From the NCBI GenBank assembly GCA_024413595.1, contig JAKSUC010000013.1, positions 1-64,000 of the forward strand: 64,000 bases of DNA, given 5' to 3'. This stretch comes from Bacteroidales bacterium. GTDB taxonomy: Bacteria; Bacteroidota; Bacteroidia; Bacteroidales; UBA3824. The notes below the pieces were generated by a model, which saw nothing but the letters and a program-made list of their open reading frames with translations, did not search any database and was not told where the DNA came from. This document shows, one piece after another, positions 42,901 through 51,988 of the stretch. How positions within the stretch are numbered: position 1 is the stretch's first letter; every line of letters begins with the position of its first letter. Made by a program: the position numbers and the translations under genes.

Positions 42901-43608
42901 TTAGTTAGTTTTGAAATAGTCATTAAGAATCTGAGATGCTTCGTTGTTATTATTATTAATATCTTGAATTATTTTACCATTTTCCATTAAAATAATTCTA
43001 GAACTTACATCAACAATATGGTCTAGATTGTGACTTGAAATAATGATAGTAGTATTAAAATTCTCATTAAAATGTTGAATTAAATTCTTGATTTCAATTT
43101 GAGAACTTGGATCCAAAAAGTTGAAAGGTTCGTCAAGAATCACAATCTCAGGTTGACAAAACATAGCACCAGTAATACCAACCTTTTGTTTATTTCCCGA
43201 GGAAAAATTACGAATATATTTTTTTTGATTTAGAATTTCGTTGCTAAAAAACTTATGAAACATTTCAATTTTTTCAAAAGTTTCCTCCTTAGAAAGCCCT
43301 CTCACATTACCAACAAATTCAAAATATTCTTCAGGAGTAAGAAAATCTATCAAAAAACCATTATCAACAAAAGCCCCAGTATAATTTTTCCAATCTTCTG
43401 AATTAGCCACATTAGCACCTTTAGAAAGTACTTCACCTTCTGTAGCTTGATAAAGGTCGAGCATAAGGCGAAACAATGTAGTTTTTCCTGCGCCATTATT
43501 TCCTACAAGTCCAATAGTTTCTCCTTTTTCTATTTTTAATTCAGAAATATCAACAGCCGTTTTAGTTCCAAATATTTTTTTTAAATTTTTAATTTCTAAC
43601 ATGTTCAT
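42901..43608 (-). CDS. ABC transporter ATPase (CcmA/ABC-2 type)
   Basis: A 235-aa ATPase: Walker A G-N-N-G-A-G-K-T-T (about 38-46), signature region F-S-S-G-N-K-Q-K (about 137-144), Walker B I-V-I-L-D-E-P-F-N-F-L-D, H-loop S-S-H-N-L-D. This type drives ABC-2 permeases such as DUF5687 proteins. The island has five such permeases and only this one suitable ATPase, so it may be shared, as in multi-subunit bacteriocin immunity transporters. It sits 12 nt after the MacA-like adaptor gene. Confidence 0.9.
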   Translation of the reverse strand: MNMLEIKNLKKIFGTKTAVDISELKIEKGETIGLVGNNGAGKTTLFRLMLDLYQATEGEVLSKGANVANSEDWKNYTGAFVDNGFLIDFLTPEEYFEFVGNVRGLSKEETFEKIEMFHKFFSNEILNQKKYIRNFSSGNKQKVGITGAMFCQPEIVILDEPFNFLDPSSQIEIKNLIQHFNENFNTTIIISSHNLDHIVDVSSRIILMENGKIIQDINNNNNEASQILNDYFKTN

Positions 43609-43620
43609 ATATATTTATAG

Positions 43621-44688
43621 TTATTTTTCTTCAGATTTAATCAAAGTTGTAGAATCTACACCAGAAATAATTTCAACATTAATACCATCACTGATACCAA
43701 GTTTCACAAAAGTTTTTTCAATATGTCCTTTTTTATTAACAATGTTGAAATATGTAGAATCGCCACGATAATTAACATATTTTTCGTTTATGCCCCATAC
43801 GCTATCTCTTTTAGCAATAGTAATTTTACCCATAGCTGAACTTCCAGAATAAATTTTATGAGAATTAAGATCGTCTTTATTTATTGCGGCTTTAATTTCA
43901 AAAGTAACCACGCCACTACTTCTAGAACTTACAGGAGCAATTTCTGTTACAATACCACTAATTGTAATATCACGATTTGTTGCTGTTGTAATTTCTATAT
44001 TTGTTCCGATTTTAACCTTATCAATATCATTTTCAGCCACAGTACCAACAAAGTTCATAGAAGAAAAGTCAGCTATTCTTGCAATAATACTACCTTCGCT
44101 ATAAGTACCACGCGCCATCACAGAACCACCTTCTTTAACAGGCAATTCTATAATTGTACCGCTATTAGTGGCACTAATTATATTAGAAACTTTATTTTTT
44201 GACTGTTGATCTTCAACCATATCAAGTTCGGCAACTAAAGTTTCATGATTTTTTTTCATCACTTCAAAATCAGTTTGTTCTTGTTCAAACTCTTCCTTGC
44301 TAACAAACCCATCATTAAACAATTTTTGCATACGTTCATATTGAATAGTCATAGCATCTAAACGACGTTTACTAACTTCAATATTATCTTTCAATTGACG
44401 CAGTTCAATAGGATCTTTCACAAATTTAACACTAGCAAGAGATTTTCCTAAATCTACTTTATCTCCAAGATTAACCATCAGCTTTTGTAATGTTCCTGAA
44501 ATATTACTTCTAACATCAATTACTCTATCAGGTTCTATATATCCTGAAATAGTAAGAGTTTTGTCAATGTTAACCCTTTTGATAGAAATAGTATCAATTT
44601 TTTCGTTAGATTTTTTTATTGCCTTAACAATAACAAATCCTAGTAAAAAAACTATTACACTTATAATAATTGTTCTAATTGTTTTCAT
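43621..44688 (-). CDS. MacA-like periplasmic adaptor (HlyD/RND MFP family)
   Basis: A 355-aa membrane-fusion protein with an N-terminal anchor (about 4-20). The lipoyl halves G-Y-I-E-P-D-R-V-I-D-V-R-S-N-I-S-G (about 45-61) and A-T-N-S-G-T-I-I-E-L-P-V-K-E-G-G flank a coiled-coil hairpin (about 95-160); a beta-barrel domain follows. The start at 44688 lies one base after the permease stop; the ATG at 44712 would overlap that gene. It links the inner-membrane permease to the TolC-like channel. The charged coiled coil and MacB neighbour favour MacA type over the CvaA type usual for PCATs. Confidence 0.88.
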   Translation of the reverse strand: MKTIRTIIISVIVFLLGFVIVKAIKKSNEKIDTISIKRVNIDKTLTISGYIEPDRVIDVRSNISGTLQKLMVNLGDKVDLGKSLASVKFVKDPIELRQLKDNIEVSKRRLDAMTIQYERMQKLFNDGFVSKEEFEQEQTDFEVMKKNHETLVAELDMVEDQQSKNKVSNIISATNSGTIIELPVKEGGSVMARGTYSEGSIIARIADFSSMNFVGTVAENDIDKVKIGTNIEITTATNRDITISGIVTEIAPVSSRSSGVVTFEIKAAINKDDLNSHKIYSGSSAMGKITIAKRDSVWGINEKYVNYRGDSTYFNIVNKKGHIEKTFVKLGISDGINVEIISGVDSTTLIKSEEK

Positions 44689-44689
44689 A

Positions 44690-45886
44690 TTATTCAGATT
44701 GAAGGGCTTCAATCGGTTTCATTTCCGAAGCTATAGTAGCTGGACGCAATCCCGAAATCAAGCCTGCGATTAATAAAACTATCATACTAAAAATTGTGGT
44801 TTTTATATCAAGCGAAGGACTTACAATATCATTATTGTCCATAGCTTCAATAATAAAACCTATAAATTCTAACAACATCCACCCTACTGAAATGCCTATT
44901 GCACCAGCTAAAAATGTTATAACAGAAGTTTCTCCAAGAATTAAATATTTTATACTTTGAGGAGTTGCTCCTATTGCCATTCTTACTCCTATTTCTTTGG
45001 TACGCTCCCTTACGTTTGCAACCATAATATTTCCAATACCAATAATTCCACCTACCAAAGTGCTAATACCTATAAACCATAAAAAATATCTTACCACATC
45101 AAAAGCTTGATTAACACTGTCTATTGCTTCTTCGTAGGTTTGAATATATAAAGCATTATTGTCACTTGGTTCAAATCCAAATCTTTGTCCTAAAAAGTTT
45201 TTAATTCTTTGTTTAACATTTTTGTTTCCACTTGTATAAACAAAAGTTCCAAATTTAGGCATATTATTGATGGCGGATACATAACTATCAAATGGAGTAA
45301 ACAACATTCTATCATATTGAACGTATGTAAAAATGCCAACCACTTTAAAAGGTATATCATTAATAACCACATATTTACCTATGGCATCTTTTTTATCAAA
45401 TAATACATCACGAATATAAGTTGAAATAATCACATTTTTTTCACTTTCTACAAAATCTCTGTGATTTAACAATCTACCTTCTTGAAGTACTATTTTTTCT
45501 ACACTAAAAAAAGGTTGATCAACTCCAGCAATTTCAAAATTTCCATAATTTTCACCTTTAATATTCACAAATGTTGAAATAAATGGTGATATTCCGTCAA
45601 TTTCAGGAATTGCATTACAAAGATCATTAATATCTTGAATTTCAAATTGTACTGCTGAACCTTCAACACCACCTTTCATTGGTTTAGAAATTGTTCTGCC
45701 ATATACTATAACTGAATTATTTTTTTCGTTGGCTAGTAATTTTAACAAAGAATCTTCTACACAATTTCCGGCACCAACTAAAACTACCATAATAAAAATA
45801 CCCCACGCAACGCCAATGCAAGAAGCTAGCGTTTGGTTGGCTCTATTACGAATATGCTCAAATACTTCTGACCAAAAATCTATCAT
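44690..45886 (-). CDS. MacB-like FtsX-family permease
   Basis: A 398-aa membrane protein with the MacB permease layout: one N-terminal helix (about 25-45), a large periplasmic domain (MacB_PCD, about 50-260), then three C-terminal helices with the FtsX block V-x-E-R-T-K-E-I-G-V-R-M-A-I-G-A (about 300-315). The start at 45886 leaves 7 nt to the upstream gene; the ATG at 45928 would overlap it. The ATPase normally fused or adjacent is missing here and is probably the one at 24120-24836. Confidence 0.88.
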   Translation of the reverse strand: MIDFWSEVFEHIRNRANQTLASCIGVAWGIFIMVVLVGAGNCVEDSLLKLLANEKNNSVIVYGRTISKPMKGGVEGSAVQFEIQDINDLCNAIPEIDGISPFISTFVNIKGENYGNFEIAGVDQPFFSVEKIVLQEGRLLNHRDFVESEKNVIISTYIRDVLFDKKDAIGKYVVINDIPFKVVGIFTYVQYDRMLFTPFDSYVSAINNMPKFGTFVYTSGNKNVKQRIKNFLGQRFGFEPSDNNALYIQTYEEAIDSVNQAFDVVRYFLWFIGISTLVGGIIGIGNIMVANVRERTKEIGVRMAIGATPQSIKYLILGETSVITFLAGAIGISVGWMLLEFIGFIIEAMDNNDIVSPSLDIKTTIFSMIVLLIAGLISGLRPATIASEMKPIEALQSE

Positions 45887-45893
45887 AATTATT

Positions 45894-47771
45894 TTACCAA
45901 AAAATTTGTTTTGATTTTTTGTATTCAAAAATTCTTTCTTCGTGACCTTTGGTTAAATTTTTCAACAAATAAATTGCATTTGAAGGCACATTATCATAAA
46001 TTAAAGAATCTGCCTGTGCAATTTGTTTTCCCATTGATTTCCAACCATCTACATCTGCATAAACCAATTCATATTCTTGTCCTTCTTGAACAAAATTATC
46101 ATCATTGCGCGGTATAAATCTAATTTTAGATATTTCGGTTGGTTCAGTAAATTCAACTCCCAACCATTGATAATGTGGGTTAATTGCATCAACGTATGTT
46201 AAAACATCTCCATCAAAAGCATTTTCCTTTTTTAAATCATCTGCCGAAAAATCTTCGCAACCTATTATTTTTCCTGTAACTTTTTCATTATTTGAATTAT
46301 AAAATTCTATTTCTCCAACATTTAACCACGACCAAATTGGTGAAACATATTTTATGTATTTAAATTTCTTTGGTTCTTTTAATTCAACTTCGTTCCATTT
46401 CATATTTGGTAAATCTTTTATTTCATATATCATAGTTGAATCACTAAAATCTTCATTATTTGCACCTAAGAAATATCCATTTTGCATTCTTATTAAGAAT
46501 ACATTATGTGCTCTTTTTATAAAGTATTTTCGATACAAAACCAATTGTTGTGTGCTATCTTTTCTTGGAACAAAATCTTTTCGTCCTTCTGATGTTATAA
46601 CAAAAGGATAAGCAAATGGAACATTTGATGAAGAATTTACATAATAACTTGGAAAATATACAACAGAATCACTTATATTATAAAATTTACATTTATTATT
46701 TTCTATTTTTGCCCAATCAACAAATTGAAATTTATTATTCCATACCTTTAAATATCCAAAATTTTTGTTCGGAACAGAATTTTTAGACTCTATTTCAATA
46801 TCAAAACCATTGTAATATTCTTTAGAAACATCAACCAAATTAGCATTTTTAAAGTAAGAAGGAATATTTTCACTACCACAATTTTCTGCCAAAGAATTAG
46901 GATTTTTACTAAATGTTTCTCTATATATTTTGGGAAGATTTTTCCAACCAACATAATAAAGCCAGTTTTTAAGATGTTCGTCTTCGAATGTAGTTTCTAT
47001 ATAGCAATCTCTGATTGTATCTTTTAATAGGATAGAATTCCAACAATGCCATTCAGTAATACCATCTTTGGCACATGGAATGCCAAAAGATCTCATTACA
47101 TATATAACATAGTTTGTAAAATCGGTACATTGTCCAACTTTAATTTTATCGAGAGTAGAAGGACGTAGAGATTTTGTATAAATGTTAGTGTTTAAAGTAT
47201 GTATTTCTCTTTGTTTTAAAACTTTTAAAATTTCGTTGGCAAAAAGTTCAACTGTAATGGTTTGTCCTGTTTTTTCTAAACTATCTAAGATATAACCGTA
47301 TTTTTTTTGAAAAAAAGGTCTCCAATCTTCAATATATTCATCACCAATTCTATAAGGCAACACATATTCGAAAAATAGCGAATCTGACAAATAACTATTC
47401 CAAGGTTTTGAATAATATTTATATGCTTGTTTTATATTATTAATAAAATATTCATTATCTATTTGATTAATATCATATATTTTCTTGGTATATGTTGAAC
47501 TGTTTTCATCGAAAAATTTACGAATCAAATTTTTTTCATCATAATAAGAAATATCAGTTAACGAAACAGAATCTATGATTTCATAAAAATTTCTTAGATT
47601 TTTACAATCACTAGTATATTTATCTTCCATTTCGCGAAACAAAAATTCTGCTCCTATTCTTTCGTTTGAATCTAAATTTTTTAATATTTCTTCTTTTTGA
47701 ATTTTACTTTTATTACAAGAAATAAAAACTAGTAAAAGTATTAGCCAAAATTGATTTTTAATTATTTTCAT
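45894..47771 (-). CDS. Lipoprotein with transglutaminase-like and discoidin-like domains
   Basis: A 625-aa protein with a lipoprotein signal (L-V-F-I-S-C, Cys about residue 19). A transglutaminase-like core is visible around residues 205-265: Cys in V-G-Q-C-T-D-F-T-N-Y, then E-W-H-C-W-N with the His, then a later acidic residue in C-Y-I-E-T. The C-terminal ~140 residues look like an F5/8 type C (discoidin) carbohydrate-binding domain: N-V-G-E-I-E-F-Y, A-F-D-G-D-x-x-T-Y, Q-W-L-G-V-E-F. It is the first gene of the island transcript, 7 nt before the permease. It could be a periplasmic peptidase or cross-linker; a role in the peptide pathway is only suggested by linkage. Confidence 0.7.
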   Translation of the reverse strand: MKIIKNQFWLILLLVFISCNKSKIQKEEILKNLDSNERIGAEFLFREMEDKYTSDCKNLRNFYEIIDSVSLTDISYYDEKNLIRKFFDENSSTYTKKIYDINQIDNEYFINNIKQAYKYYSKPWNSYLSDSLFFEYVLPYRIGDEYIEDWRPFFQKKYGYILDSLEKTGQTITVELFANEILKVLKQREIHTLNTNIYTKSLRPSTLDKIKVGQCTDFTNYVIYVMRSFGIPCAKDGITEWHCWNSILLKDTIRDCYIETTFEDEHLKNWLYYVGWKNLPKIYRETFSKNPNSLAENCGSENIPSYFKNANLVDVSKEYYNGFDIEIESKNSVPNKNFGYLKVWNNKFQFVDWAKIENNKCKFYNISDSVVYFPSYYVNSSSNVPFAYPFVITSEGRKDFVPRKDSTQQLVLYRKYFIKRAHNVFLIRMQNGYFLGANNEDFSDSTMIYEIKDLPNMKWNEVELKEPKKFKYIKYVSPIWSWLNVGEIEFYNSNNEKVTGKIIGCEDFSADDLKKENAFDGDVLTYVDAINPHYQWLGVEFTEPTEISKIRFIPRNDDNFVQEGQEYELVYADVDGWKSMGKQIAQADSLIYDNVPSNAIYLLKNLTKGHEERIFEYKKSKQIFW

Positions 47772-47811
47772 GGAAATTAGTCTTATTATATAGTAGTAAT
47801 TTATTTTAATG

Positions 47812-47819
47812 CAAATATA
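47812..47819 (-). promoter_or_regulatory. Promoter -7 box TATATTTG at right edge of island
   Basis: A perfect TAnnTTTG match on the minus strand, 40 nt before the lipoprotein ATG at 47771, with a TTTG about 22 nt further upstream. Likely main promoter for 47771-40064. Confidence 0.65.
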
Positions 47820-47948
47820 AAATATTTTATTAATATATATTCAAAAATAATGTCAGAAAAATCGCACATAAATGTTTTTTTTTGAGAAACAAATATTATT
47901 GTAATTTATTATAAAAAAAGTTGGATATTTTTTGTCAACCTCTTAAAT

Positions 47949-48841
47949 TTATATTTTTTCTATTTATTCTTTTGATAAACCTGTATATTTTATAATTAGA
48001 TTACAAACCATTCTATTTTTTCATTTTTTGCAATTTTCAAATTTTTCTTGATAGTTTTAGCTCGTTCTTCAATACGACCTTTTCATGACCTTCTGCACAT
48101 GCGTAAGTTGTGGCGTCTTATTATCCAAAAACTGACTCTATGTGATTTAAATAACTTCGTTTTTCTGCTTCTGACTTTTGGTCGTAGAGTAATTTTTTTA
48201 GCTTCAACTAGTTCTGGAACTGTTGTATTATCTTTTAAAAAACTCATATATTAGTCAAGTGCTGTTTTTTACTACATTTTTAAAGGCTTTTACTCTTATT
48301 ATTTAATATTTTGGAAACAATTCTCCTATGTCTAATGTTTTATATTTGAATTTTCGTTGTTCTCCTTTTGTTATTTCGGCAAAAGTTAATTCTTCTTTTC
48401 TTGTAATTTTTAGTTTATCATGTTTGTTTACTCCTATAAAATCATTGTTTATTTCTTAAAGATAATCTTCGCCTTCGCCAAAATCATAATAAACTATTGA
48501 TATTGAATATACTTTTCGAATTTTGCCATAAATATCGCCTGCATCTAATTGTTCTACAATAGCTTTTGATACTCCATAAAGTAATCTTTCTAAAAAATAT
48601 GTATAGCGTGTTGTTTGAACTTCTACAATAAAAATTTCGCCATCTTCGTCTTGGACTTTTATGTCAACACGGTTAAATTTGTCTTCTATATCGTTTTGAT
48701 TGTCTTCACTTTATTAACCAAATTTTACACTTTTTTTTCCAAAAACACTTCTATAAAACCTTCAAGAATATCAAAATTGACGTTGTTTCTTAAAAGTTTT
48801 TTCATTGAATAATCAAATCGTATTAATTGCTTTGATGTCAT
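47949..48841 (-). pseudogene. Full-length but decayed Rpn-family nuclease/transposase-like gene
   Basis: From ATG at 48841 the minus strand reads M-T-S-K-Q-L-I-R-F-D-Y-S-M-K-K-L-L-R-N-N, matching the Rpn start, and the end (about 47995-47949) reads I-I-K-Y-T-G-L-S-K-E then a stop, then I-E-K-I, matching the Rpn tail. In between, the D-K-x-N-R-V-D-(I) and V-Q-(T) nuclease region and the Y-G-V-S-(K/R) segment are recognisable, but several stops and frameshifts break the frame. At 893 bp it is almost the length of the intact relative at 52019-52939. It borders the peptide island. Confidence 0.85.
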
Positions 48842-49042
48842 GGCTTAATTATTTAAAAATTAAGTGTATAAAGTTTTGTTTCAAAAAATTAGTGATAATT
48901 TTAGATATATAAAAATTGAAATAATAAAGATTAAAGACTCAAAAAAAATTCATAAAACAGTAATTATTAAAAACATAAAAAAATAAAAAGAATTTTTTTA
49001 TAAAAAAACAACTAAAAATTATAAACATTAAATAGTAATTAA

Positions 49043-49050
49043 TACCTTTG
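49043..49050 (+). promoter_or_regulatory. Promoter -7 box TACCTTTG
   Basis: An exact TAnnTTTG match whose last bases form the TTG that a longer frame would use as start. It fixes the real start downstream at 49078. Confidence 0.65.
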
Positions 49051-49077
49051 AAAACTGTTTTAAAAATAGTCAACAAA

Positions 49078-50850
49078 ATGAATCAGAAATTACAAAAAAT
49101 AAGAGAATCAATACAAAAATCAGGAGTAGAAGCATATATAATATTTAACACCGATCCTCATGGAAGTGAATATGTACCAGAAGATTATTTAGTTATAAAA
49201 GAATTATGTGGATTTACAGGCGACAATGCAATAGTAATAATAACACAAAATTTTGCAGGACTTTGGACAGACTCTCGTTATTTTATTTCAGGAGAAATTG
49301 AACTAAAAAATTCTGAATTTGAATTAATGAAAAAAACTTCAGAATCAGAATCATCATTTGTTAGTTGGCTAAAAAACAATATCAAAAAGGGAAGTGTTAT
49401 TGCTTTTGATGGAAAATGTACAATGTCGTCAATATTTTTAGATTTAAAACGAAAACTTTCACAAGCCGAAATTATTGTTAACGACAAATTAGATTTAACC
49501 TACACATTTTGGACTAATCGCCCACAGCCTAAAATTACTCCTATGTTTATTTTAGACAAAAAATTTGTAGGTGAAGAATCTAAAGAAAAAATTGAAAAAA
49601 TCTCAACAAAAATTATTGAAGAAAATTCTGACGCACTATTAATTGGAGATTTATTTGAAATAGCTTGGCTATTAAATTTAAGAGCATCTGATATTGATTA
49701 TTGTCCTGTTTTTAGGGCTTTTATGATTGTATTTAAAGACAAAAAATCAATGTTGTTTATTTCAAAACAACGAATTAATACAAAAATATCAGACTACTTA
49801 TCTAAATTAAATGTAACTATTTGTGAATATACTCAAATAACATCAACATTAGAACATTTACCAGCAAAACTATCAATATTAGTTGACACAGCTTCGATAA
49901 ATGCGCATTTATACTCATCAATAAATCGACATTGCAAAATTATAGAACGAAAATCGCCAATTCAAATATTAAAAGCACAAAAAAATAATACAGAATTACT
50001 TAACATTCGCAAAACAATGATAGAAGATGGAATTGCAATGGAAAAATTCTTTTATTGGTTTGAAAACCAAATAGAAAACAACAAAAAAATAACAGAATTA
50101 GACACATGTCAAAAATTATTGGAATACAGAAAAAAATCTCCAAATTTTATATCAGAAAGTTTTCAATGTATATCAGCATTTAATCAACATGCTGCAATGC
50201 CACATTATGCACCAACAGAAAAAGATAATATCACAATCGAAAAAGATGGCGTATTTTTGATAGACTCAGGAGGTCAATATTATACAGGCACAACAGATTT
50301 AACAAGAGTAATTCCTACAGGAAAAATAGATGAAGAATTTGCAATTGATTATACATTAGTATTAAAAGCAAATATAAATATTGCCTTAGCAAAATTTCCA
50401 CAAGGAACAATTGGCACCAAAATAGACGCAATAGGAAGAATACATTTATGGAAATATGGAAAAGATTTTGGACATGGAACAGGACATGGAATTGGTTTTT
50501 GTTTAAACGTCCACGAAGGACCAATGGCTATAACTCCATCAATCAACAAAGTTGCATTTGTTCCAGGAATGGTAATGTCAAATGAACCTGGTATTTATAT
50601 TGAAAACAAATATGGAATAAGAATTGAAAATTTAATAACTGTAATCAATTCAAAATATCCAGAATTTTACGAATTTGAAACATTAACATTATGTCATATC
50701 GACACACGACCTATAAAAACAGAATTATTAAATCAAGAAGAAAAAGATTATATTAATAATTACAACGAAAAAGTATATAAAATTCTATCAGAATATCTAA
50801 CAGACAACGAAAAACAATATCTTAAAAAACAAACACAAAAAATTAACTAA
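49078..50850 (+). CDS. pepP: Xaa-Pro aminopeptidase (M24B, aminopeptidase P)
   Basis: A 590-aa metallopeptidase with the three-domain layout of eukaryote-like aminopeptidase P: two creatinase-like N-terminal domains (about 1-300) and a C-terminal pita-bread domain. Metal ligands are visible in D-S-G-G-Q-Y-Y-T-G-T-T-D-L-T-R, H-G-T-G-H-G-I-G, N-E-P-G-I-Y and G-I-R-I-E-N. It removes an N-terminal residue preceding proline in the cytoplasm. The frame is open to a TTG at 49048, but that overlaps the -7 promoter box, so ATG 49078 is chosen. It is a single gene. Confidence 0.92.
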   Translation: MNQKLQKIRESIQKSGVEAYIIFNTDPHGSEYVPEDYLVIKELCGFTGDNAIVIITQNFAGLWTDSRYFISGEIELKNSEFELMKKTSESESSFVSWLKNNIKKGSVIAFDGKCTMSSIFLDLKRKLSQAEIIVNDKLDLTYTFWTNRPQPKITPMFILDKKFVGEESKEKIEKISTKIIEENSDALLIGDLFEIAWLLNLRASDIDYCPVFRAFMIVFKDKKSMLFISKQRINTKISDYLSKLNVTICEYTQITSTLEHLPAKLSILVDTASINAHLYSSINRHCKIIERKSPIQILKAQKNNTELLNIRKTMIEDGIAMEKFFYWFENQIENNKKITELDTCQKLLEYRKKSPNFISESFQCISAFNQHAAMPHYAPTEKDNITIEKDGVFLIDSGGQYYTGTTDLTRVIPTGKIDEEFAIDYTLVLKANINIALAKFPQGTIGTKIDAIGRIHLWKYGKDFGHGTGHGIGFCLNVHEGPMAITPSINKVAFVPGMVMSNEPGIYIENKYGIRIENLITVINSKYPEFYEFETLTLCHIDTRPIKTELLNQEEKDYINNYNEKVYKILSEYLTDNEKQYLKKQTQKIN

Positions 50851-50931
50851 CAAACTATTGACAAAAAAATAAAAAAGACGTAAATTGCATAATAAATAAA
50901 AAAAAAATTTTAGACCTAAAAAAAAAGTATA

Positions 50932-51300
50932 ATGGACTCATACGATAAAGTATTACTAGTAGAAGACAAAGAATACAATATGCTTTTTCTACAAGAAGCG
51001 TTGGCAAACTATCCATTACAATTAATAAGTGCTTACGATGGATTAGAAGCTATAGAAAAAGTAAAAGAGAATCCAGACATAAAATTAGTATTAATGGACG
51101 TAAAAATGCCTAAATTAGATGGTTATCAATCTGCAAAAATAATAAGAGAATACAATTCTGAAATAAAAATAATAGCACAAACTGCATACGCATTAGAACA
51201 AGAAATTGAACATTTTAGTGACTCATTTGATGAATATTTAATAAAACCAATTAGCAAAGATAAATTAGCTCGTGTAATTTCTAAATATGTAAATATTTAA
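50932..51300 (+). CDS. Receiver-only (CheY-like) response regulator
   Basis: A 122-aa single receiver domain: acidic pair E-D near residue 11, phospho-acceptor Asp56 in L-V-L-M-D-V-K-M-P-K-L-D-G, Thr in A-Q-T-A-Y-A (about 84), and the Lys in L-I-K-P-I-S. No output domain. Such proteins act as phospho-relay intermediates or bind partner proteins, and in Bacteroidota often work with hybrid histidine kinases. No kinase is adjacent. Confidence 0.88.
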   Translation: MDSYDKVLLVEDKEYNMLFLQEALANYPLQLISAYDGLEAIEKVKENPDIKLVLMDVKMPKLDGYQSAKIIREYNSEIKIIAQTAYALEQEIEHFSDSFDEYLIKPISKDKLARVISKYVNI

Positions 51301-51534
51301 CAAATAATCCCAAAAATTTTCAAACATTTAAAAATAAATATCGTATAAATAATATGTAAGTTTAGCAATAAACAACCCAAACGAAGATATTTGAAATAAA
51401 AACAATGCAAAATTTGGTATTTTTAAATATTTATTAATCAAAAGATTAGAAATAAAAGAAATATCAAACAAAAAAAAAGTAATTTTTTTTCAAAAAAAAA
51501 GTTAAAATTTTTGGAAAATAAAAAAAAATGCTTT
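51301..51534. other. Intergenic spacer with A/T homopolymers
   Basis: Between the response regulator and the small-RNA promoter; no gene. Contains T-runs and A-runs near 51470-51500. Confidence 0.5.
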
Positions 51535-51541
51535 TACTTTG
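51510..51541 (+). promoter_or_regulatory. Strong-looking promoter TTTG-N21-TACTTTG
   Basis: TTTG at 51510-51513 and TACTTTG at 51535-51541 (one base shorter than TAnnTTTG, a variant common at strong Bacteroidota promoters) with near-ideal spacing. No gene of usual size follows before a terminator at 51638. Confidence 0.6.
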
Positions 51542-51547
51542 CATCGT

Positions 51548-51668
51548 AATTGAAACCCAAACAAGATGGGTATATATAAAGTGAGTGTTATAATTTTTTT
51601 GAGTTAATAGTTTGATTTTAGGTTGTTATTTGTATCTGGAGTGTTGCAGTGATGCAACACTCCTTTTT
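51548..51668 (+). ncRNA. Candidate ~120-nt small RNA
   Basis: Bounded by the promoter at 51510-51541 and a very strong terminator: 11-bp perfect stem (51638-51648 with 51653-51663), GUGA tetraloop, T5. A 5' hairpin ACCCA/TGGGT lies near 51555-51572. A 13-codon frame (M-G-I-Y-K-V-S-V-I-I-F-L-S) starts inside, so a leader peptide or tiny protein cannot be excluded. A looser copy of the middle part (GTTAAT, AGTTTG, TTTTAGGTT) recurs at about 51730-51765. Confidence 0.5.
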
Positions 51669-51770
51669 AAAAACTAAGAAATCTATTAACTTATATCATT
51701 TGGAAATAAATTTATTTTTCATAGTTTTGTTAGGTTAATTAGTTTGTTTTAGGTTAATTTTTGGTTTTAA

Positions 51771-51801
51771 AGAGAGTTCGTTCGGAGCTCTCTTTTTTTT
51801 T
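51771..51801 (+). terminator. Intrinsic terminator of second RNA-like unit
   Basis: AGAGAG (51771-51776) pairs with CTCTCT (51788-51793), followed by a T-run. It ends a segment (about 51690-51770) that partly repeats the first small RNA. Confidence 0.65.
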
Positions 51802-51877
51802 ATTTATAATTTATGTTTTGAAATATTATATAGAAAGACTTGAAAATCATTAATGTAATTCAATTTAAATTATGTAT

Positions 51878-51965
51878 AAAACGAGAAGTAAAATTGAAGT
51901 AGCCCCGCCGAAAGTTTTTTTGTACAACTTTTGAGGTTCACATCAAAATGCCTCTCGTTTTTTTA
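51878..51965 (+). ncRNA. Structured segment with long closing stem
   Basis: A 9-bp stem (51878-51886 with 51953-51961) ending in a T-run encloses an inner AAAGTT/AACTTT hairpin and an unusually GC-rich AGCCCCGCCG. It may be a small RNA or complex terminator. No promoter recognised. Confidence 0.35.
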
Positions 51966-51988
51966 TTGTCAAACTAGAAAAAAATACT

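Noticed and set aside
49048-49077. TTG start for aminopeptidase P
   Set aside because: The TTG is part of the promoter box TACCTTTG; ATG 49078 follows at a normal distance.
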